Below, one piece after another: positions 1 through 64,000 of a stretch of DNA of 64,000 nt (the first letter of the stretch is position 1; each line of letters begins with the position of its first letter). The notes below the pieces were generated by a model, which was not told the DNA's origin, did no database searches, and saw only the letters and a list, made by a program, of their open reading frames with translations. Made by a program: the position numbers and the translations under genes. The stretch is from Eledone cirrhosa (Eukaryota; Mollusca; Cephalopoda; Octopoda; Eledonidae), in NCBI GenBank assembly GCA_964016885.1, contig OZ024743.1, positions 21,193,295 to 21,257,294 on the forward strand, given 5' to 3'.

Positions 1-98
1 TCCCAGAGCGCCTACAACCACTGGTATTGTTTTAGTTCTCAATTTCCACATTTTTCCAATTTCTATCTCCAGGTCCTTATACTTGCTCAATTTTTTTA

Positions 99-247
<149 letters not shown>

Positions 248-956
248 AAAGAATAGAGGTGTAACACACAAGTTATTATATATTGGTGAACGGAATAGAA
301 AATGCTGACAAATTGTTCACAGTTGAAAAATGGTTTAATTAGGAATAAAAGAGTATTAGTGATTGTATGGGTTAGTATTCAGTTGTGGTTTTAAGTTTTT
401 AAGTTTTTACCGGTTGCGCATTTCTAAATGCTTTTCAAAAATAATTTTGAGATAGAGTGTCCGTGCTGTTTGCTCTGATCTGTATCATATATATATATAT
501 ATATATCTCTATCATATATATATATATATATATATATATGATAGACTCCTTTCTTCAATTTCGACACATTATGACTCAACCATTATTTAAAGCTTGTCTG
601 TACAATGAGACATCACACCAGTTTTATATATACAAACAAACCTATAATCGTCACAAATCATAGCACAATTGTATCTAAACTGATCCATACACCCCCATAC
701 CCATACATTTATACATACATACTTACATAAAAATTGAAAAGGCAATTCATATGTCATGTTAAGAACACCAAGCTTTTATATTACTCTATTATGTTTGAGC
801 AATATTGTATTTTATAGTTAAAAGTGTCATGAAGTATAGAGTAAGCTGCAGGTAAACTGAGGTCGATAACCCAGTTCCCATAGCTTACATTACATCATTT
901 AATGTCATTTACACAACAATCTAATTTATATAGAATAACCCTCATTATTTGACACA

Positions 957-1001
957 GTAATACACTGGGTAATTGCTGGTCTTGTGCCAAAAGTAGAAAC
1001 A
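957..1001 (+). mobile_element. Strongly 5'-truncated SINE tail with target duplication
   Basis: Only the last 45 bases of the main SINE family are present (GTAATACACTGGGTAATTGC through AGTAGAAACA). They are flanked by a 13-base direct repeat ATTATTTGACACA at 944-956 and 1002-1014, which is the expected target-site duplication. Confidence 0.75.
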
Positions 1002-1859
1002 ATTATTTGACACATTAACTAACATTTACTTTTACTGAAAATCTTACAGAATTGTTTGTTATGTAAATTTCTTTTATTGTAATTAATTCCTAAATAAAAT
1101 AAACAAACAAATACAAATACCTATCTCAAAACATTTAATTAATTCATATTCATGTATGTTTTGTATATTGTAAATCATGTTTTTCGTTTTGTTTTGTTTT
1201 AGTGATTTACAAACCTCACCTTCTGCCCAATGACGAACAATGAAAAAATAACAAAAGCATACGTGGGTTTTGTGTATACTTATGGCATGACTTTCCATGC
1301 TAAATATCTAATAACCGCATTTTTCAGTTTAGGTGTTTCAAATTTGATAGGTGAAAACCATGTAAAAGCTCATCAAAGCGGCTTTTTCTTTTTGTGCATA
1401 GTAGAATGAATCTTTGACCTGACACCCACACCTAGACCTTGGGTGCTATCTGTTGTAAGCTTTCATACCAGATCTCATGTCTGATATTAACTTTCTTCAA
1501 CCCATCTCTGAAGCCCTTAAAAACTACCCTTCCTCCTCTGTGTAAGGCATATGCACACTCACCAAAAAATATCAATTCGATCTACATTTTTTCAGGTTCT
1601 AAATTTGACATGTTCATGTGTTTTGGATGAGATTTAACTCATGAAGCCTTATTTATTTATTACATTTTACACAGGTGACGAACTAAAATTGAATCCCATT
1701 CACAAAGTAAATATAGATAACACCATTTGTTACATAATGTTTTATACACATAAATGATGAGTTGAATGGTTTGGGAACTTGAGATAAATAATTGATTATT
1801 TATCTCAATGTTATTGTTGTTGTTTGCTCCATATCAACTACAATTGAGCAGATTAAAGA

Positions 1860-2020
1860 CCATCCTGTATTTTCTAAGATGGTATAATGTGATTTGAGGG
1901 AGATTTGGTTACTATATTTAGCAAGTTGCGTGATCACATACAGCCTTTCTTTTGACTTGAGAATAAGAGTATCTCTAGTAGTGGAAACCCAATGACTCAT
2001 TAGGGGTTGTAATATTTTGC
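1860..2020 (+). repeat. Dispersed repeat copy (GATTTGAGGGAGATTTGG type)
   Basis: The motif TGATTTGAGGGAGATTTGG recurs, diverged, at 7480-7500 (minus), 9545-9575 (minus) and 23740-23765 (plus), each time followed by related text. It behaves as an interspersed repeat; the class is not recognised. Confidence 0.45.
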
Positions 2021-2616
2021 TGTTTTAAATTTCAAATTTTCTGAGAGATTAGAGAAAATGAGGGCTGTGATGTTTATACTTCTTGAAGCAAACAACCAAA
2101 TGAAAATAAAATGAAACTAGTTACAACTGGGATTAAAAACAACTGATTTCTTTATGTATGTTATGAGTTATATGTGCTCATATACATATGTTTCTATATC
2201 CATTCATGCATTTGCATGCTAAATTTTCTATATCCATGCTAAATTTCCGGATTATTGCATGCTAAATTTCCGGATTGTTTTACATATTTTTACAGTTTCA
2301 TTAATGAACTGTACTTACAACATATAGGTAAATTAATGGTTAATAAATATTGATTAAGTTTAGTAATGTCTGTTAGTACAGAAATTAAACATTGAAAAAA
2401 AGACAAACCTTGGTTTGTAAGTAAGGTATATTCTCTTAACATAAATAGGTACCTCCATTTTTTTCCATCAGTATGTCATGTGTTTATGATTATTTATACA
2501 TATATTTAGTATGCAGGCATATGATTGCTTGTATGTGTATGTATGTGTGTGTATGTACATATTTACATATTTCTAGTGGGTTGTTTATATACTTATATAT
2601 ATATATATATATATAT

Positions 2617-4298
2617 AAAAGTACCACAGACGCTCTTTTCATTGTACGACAACTACAGGAGAAGTACCTAGCTAAAAGTAAACCCCTCTACTTAGCCTTT
2701 GTAGACCTGGAGAAAGCCTTTGACAGAGTCCCCTGCTCCATTATCTGGTGGGCTCTTAGAAAACTAGTTGTAGATTAATGGCTTGTGAGAGCTATACAAG
2801 CCATGTATAAAGAAACAGTCAGCAAGGTTAGAATTAACAACAAATATAGTAAAGAGAGTTTAGCGTAAAAGTTGGTGTTCATCAGGGCTCCATCCTTAGC
2901 CCCCTCCTATTTATTATCGCCCTCCAAGCTATAATGGAGGAGTTCAAGACCGGCTGCCCATGAGAACTCCTATACGCAGATGATCTAACGTTCATAGCTG
3001 AATCAATGGCCGAGCTAGAGAAGAAATTCCAAACATCGAAGCATGGCCTAGAATCAAAAGGCCTTAAAGTTAACTTGTCTAAGACTAAAGTCCTAATATC
3101 TAGGAAGGAGAATAGGGTACTGGTCCCATCTGGGAAATGGCCATGCTCAGTGTGTAGGAAAGGAGGAGGCAGAAACTCCATTTTATGTCCCAAATGCAAA
3201 GTATGGGTGCATAAAAGATGTAGTGGGATCACAGGTAAGCTAACTAAGAATATAGATTTTATATGTGGCCGGTGCTCTGGCAATAAGTAGCAGCAATTGC
3301 CCACAGAATACTAGCTCATTCCATTGCCCAGATGGTTCTATAGAAATAGTGGACACCTTCCGTTACCTGGGTGACAAAATCAGCAGTGGTGGAGGGTGCT
3401 CCGAAAATACTGTAGCTAGAGTCCGAACGGGATGGAAAAAGTTCAGAGAGCTTATACCACTATTGGCCGCTAAAGGTTTCTCTCTAAAAATAAAAGGCAG
3501 GCTGTACGATGCCTGCATACGAACAGCGATGTTACATGGCAGTGAGACATGGGCCTTTTGTGCAGACTGATCTAAGCAGACTGGAGAGGAACAAAGCTTG
3601 CATGTTCCGTTGGATGTGTAATAGTAATATATGCGAACAGCAAGGCATAAATGAACTAAGTGAGAAATTAGGTATAAGAGGGATCAGATGCTATTTACTC
3701 GAGAGATGACTATGTTGGTATGGTCACGTGATGCGCATGAAAGATGACAGCTGTATAAAAAAGTGCAGAGCGATCAAAATAGATGGTAGCTATGGAGTAG
3801 GCAGACCCAGAAAAACCTGGGATGACTTGATAAAATCTGACCTCACACACTTACACCTCTCCAAGACAATGTCACTGGACCGAGATCTTTGGCGCCACGT
3901 AGTAATACAGAAGACCCGCTTTGCCTAAGTACAAAGCAAAACCTACAGTCAGTAGGCACCTCTTAACCAAAATACACCCTGTCCCACTAACCCTATCCCC
4001 ACCGCCATCTACACCACCCCTTTCGATGTAAAGCTATGTTGGTACCACAACATCCAGTCCTAAATAAATGAGGTCGTGTAGGTGTCATGACCAAAAAACA
4101 CACAGTCCACGCTGTAATGTGGCCATGTAGGTAACACAGTAAAAACCTCCCAGTCCACACTGTAAACGTGGTTGGTGTTAGGAAGGGCATCTAGTCCTGA
4201 GCAAGACAACCAATCTTGCCTCAAGTGGGACAATTCCTGTCCAAACCTATGCTAGCATGGAAAATGGACGTTAAACGATGATGATGATGATGATGATA
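2617..4298 (+). pseudogene. 5'-truncated RTE LINE, subfamily B copy 1
   Basis: The copy begins abruptly next to an (AT)n run, inside the reverse transcriptase at STTDALFIVRQLQEKYLAKS, and runs to a (GAT)n tail at 4277-4298. It keeps the DLEKAFDRVP block, the zinc-finger segment (CSVCRKG, CPKCKVWVHKRC, FICGRC) and the terminal region YGHVMRMKDDSCIKKCRA. It is dead: TAA at 2776-2778, frameshifts near 2850 and near 3290, and a change in the YADD region. It is more similar to the copy at 24110-26905 than to the copies at 28307-31501 and 37081-40507, so two RTE subfamilies are present. It lies antisense to the SLC5 gene, downstream of exon M. Confidence 0.9.
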
Positions 4299-4349
4299 TA
4301 TATAAATAATGTGTATGTTTGTGAGTGCCTGTGTGTGTGCATCTATCTA

Positions 4350-4412
4350 TATATGTATGTCCAACCAATATTAGCATGAGAAGCAAATGTAAAATAATGA
4401 TGATGATGATAT
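4350..4412 (+). repeat. Short RTE 3'-tail remnant
   Basis: CCAACCAATATTAGCATGAG followed by GCAAATGTAAAATAATGATG(ATG)n resembles the last 60 bases of the RTE 3' UTR with its trinucleotide tail. It is diverged. Confidence 0.5.
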
Positions 4413-4694
4413 GTGCACATTAATTTGAAATATATATTTTATAGTTATTCAACTAACAATACAACAAACTATGTAGAGAATGTATGACAGATGAAGGTAA
4501 AAAAACAATTTGTCTGGCAGGCGATGTCAACCATTGCACTAAAGAATTCTAAGTTCTTTTGCATAAAAGTTTCTTTTTTAAATAAACATATGAAATAAAA
4601 GATTAAAAGTTAATAACACAATATGATTTCACAGAAAGTATGGTTAGTTTTCACTGAGTTGATAAAAAATAGTTGAAATTATTATTATACTCAC

Positions 4695-62651
<57,957 letters not shown>

Positions 62652-62923
62652 CTGAAAATAAGACAATATATTATATGCAATGCGTTTTATAAAGAGATTA
62701 TCACAAGGAGACTGTTTTTTAACACCGAACAATTCTAACTATAATGGAAGGCGTTTCTGGTGTTACTTTTCTCACAAATATATTACAATTTGTACTAAAA
62801 GAAATATGGAAATTATATTTCATATAGAAAAGAAGGTATTGTTAAATGTAATAAGAGGGACAGAGAGAAAACGGGGCTTGTGTAAGAACTAGATACAATA
62901 CAGTCTTACTTTTACACATAAAA

Positions 62924-63146
62924 TAATGGTTTCGTATATAGGCATAAAGTAAGGAACTTTGGGGGAGGGGAAAGTCGATTAAATCGACCCCCAGTGCGTG
63001 ACTGGTACTTTATTTTATCGGCCCCATAAGGATGAAGGGCAAAGTTAACTTCGGCGGGATTTGAACTCAGATCATAAAAGACCGTAACTCTATGCTGCAA
63101 AGCATGGTGTCCGATCCTCTACCGATTCTGCCAATCCACCGCCCTT
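62924..63146 (-). mobile_element. Main SINE, long form
   Basis: Minus-strand copy with GGGGGAGGGGAAAGTCGATT. Similar flanks TTTTACACATAAAATAATGG and TTTTACACAGAATAATGAAA suggest a target duplication of about 17 bases. Confidence 0.9.
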
Positions 63147-63429
63147 TTTACACAGAATAATGAAAACATTTATAAAATATGAGAAATAATACTCAATCAT
63201 CGCTCCCCACTTAGCAATAAAGATTAACAAGAAATGCATGAATATTTTATATACAGTGTTCCCACTATCCTTTTGATACAAATGAACAAGGAAAGGCGGG
63301 TACAATACCGATGACTTTCAAAGTACTTCCAAAGAAATGACTTATATACCCCTAATTCCCAATCCAACGATAGTAAACTGCATCTACTTCATGTTCCCTA
63401 TTTGACACTTATTTAGAATATATTTAATT

Positions 63430-63655
63430 AATAGAAAATGAGAAAAATTATTGCTAGAACAGTCATTAAAACAAGCAAATGCTGTTAATGGCAGCAATGG
63501 GCAAAAATGCTTCAGAAGACAGAGACCATCGTCTAGTCAATCCATGAAGTGGGTGACTGTTCTCTGGGACATCTTTACCCATCACTGTCATTGACAACAC
63601 TTGGTTGTTTTAACGGCTGTTCTAGCAATCAGTTTTCTAATTTTTCCATGAATTC
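63430..63655. repeat. Foldback or MITE-like element
   Basis: ATTGCTAGAACAGTCATTAA (63451) is mirrored, with two mismatches over 25 bases, by the sequence ending GGCTGTTCTAGCAAT at 63629. Partial complementarity continues outward. The 130-base interior has no coding capacity. Confidence 0.65.
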
Positions 63656-64000
63656 GAATATATCCTTGCTTCGTCTTGATCAGAGACAATAATGTTTATT
63701 CATGTAATTTTATCATAGCTATGATTAGCTTTCTATTGGTTCTTCTCAAGTTCGGAAAACACAAGATAGGCACATCAGCAGTACTAAATACAGATGGAAT
63801 CTTTGATGAAAACAAATGAAAACCTGGAAGTACAGTAAACAATAGGGTATAGTGTGAGTGTCTATGATGAAGATTTTAAACAAAACACATGGAGTCACAC
63901 AATATACAGGTACATTCTTGAAGGGGTTGGTATTCATACATGTTTTATTATCGTAATCTACTTTGTAAGTACATTCTCAATTCTCAATTTTTTTAACAAA

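Noticed and set aside
880..4690. Last exon of the SLC5 gene on the minus strand.
   Set aside because: No frame continues the HKD tail with a plausible acceptor; the exon may be short or lie outside the window.
62652..64000. Upstream SLC5 exon encoding the first transmembrane helices.
   Set aside because: No minus-strand frame in this stretch resembles the expected SLC5 sequence.

Overview
This is animal (eukaryotic) DNA, almost certainly from a coleoid cephalopod and most likely an octopus. The window is AT-rich and full of AT, GT and ATAC microsatellites. It holds about twenty copies of one tRNA-derived SINE family, RTE-type LINEs with a (GAT)n tail, and one intron-rich host gene whose exons are 50-180 bp and whose introns run to about 11 kb. 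The species assignment is inference from repeat types, not from a search.

The only host gene I can support lies on the minus strand from 62651 down to 4695. Thirteen consecutive internal exons, all with GT-AG borders and fully compatible phases, splice to 1371 nt (457 codons, no stop). The product is a sodium:solute symporter of the SLC5 family, closest by eye to the sodium-coupled monocarboxylate transporters (SLC5A8/SLC5A12). The amino-terminal exons lie beyond 64000. I could not find a last coding exon below 4695.

Everything else is mobile or repetitive DNA in the introns. From low to high coordinates: a 5'-truncated RTE LINE (2617-4298); a decayed antisense RTE fragment (7680-8978); a second RTE-like LINE tail (10748-11495); a LINE with a restriction-like endonuclease that has lost its RT catalytic core (11650-14300); a 58-bp minisatellite with higher-order structure (15352-16509); RTE pseudogenes at 24110-26905 and, on the minus strand, at 28307-31501 (the latter with a 491-bp tandem duplication); an almost intact RTE LINE at 37081-40507 broken by one nonsense codon; a four-copy SINE cluster (42311-43050); a Penelope-like element with GIY-YIG endonuclease remains between inverted terminal copies (43830-46970); a young non-autonomous LTR retrotransposon with apparently identical 366-bp LTRs (48933-51051) inserted in one arm of a 0.4-kb inverted duplication; a hAT deletion derivative with a perfect 8-bp target duplication 40 bp from a splice donor (54015-54501); a possible Helitron-like or MITE-like repeat (54790-55430); and a dense SINE field to the right end.

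No CRISPR array, tRNA or rRNA gene, operon or bacterial-type system is present. The most informative structures are the LTR element whose empty target site survives in the other arm of a palindrome, the PHD-type zinc finger inside the RTE reverse transcriptase, recurrent (AT)n-centred inverted repeats, and a set of long hairpins not explained by any known family I recognise.
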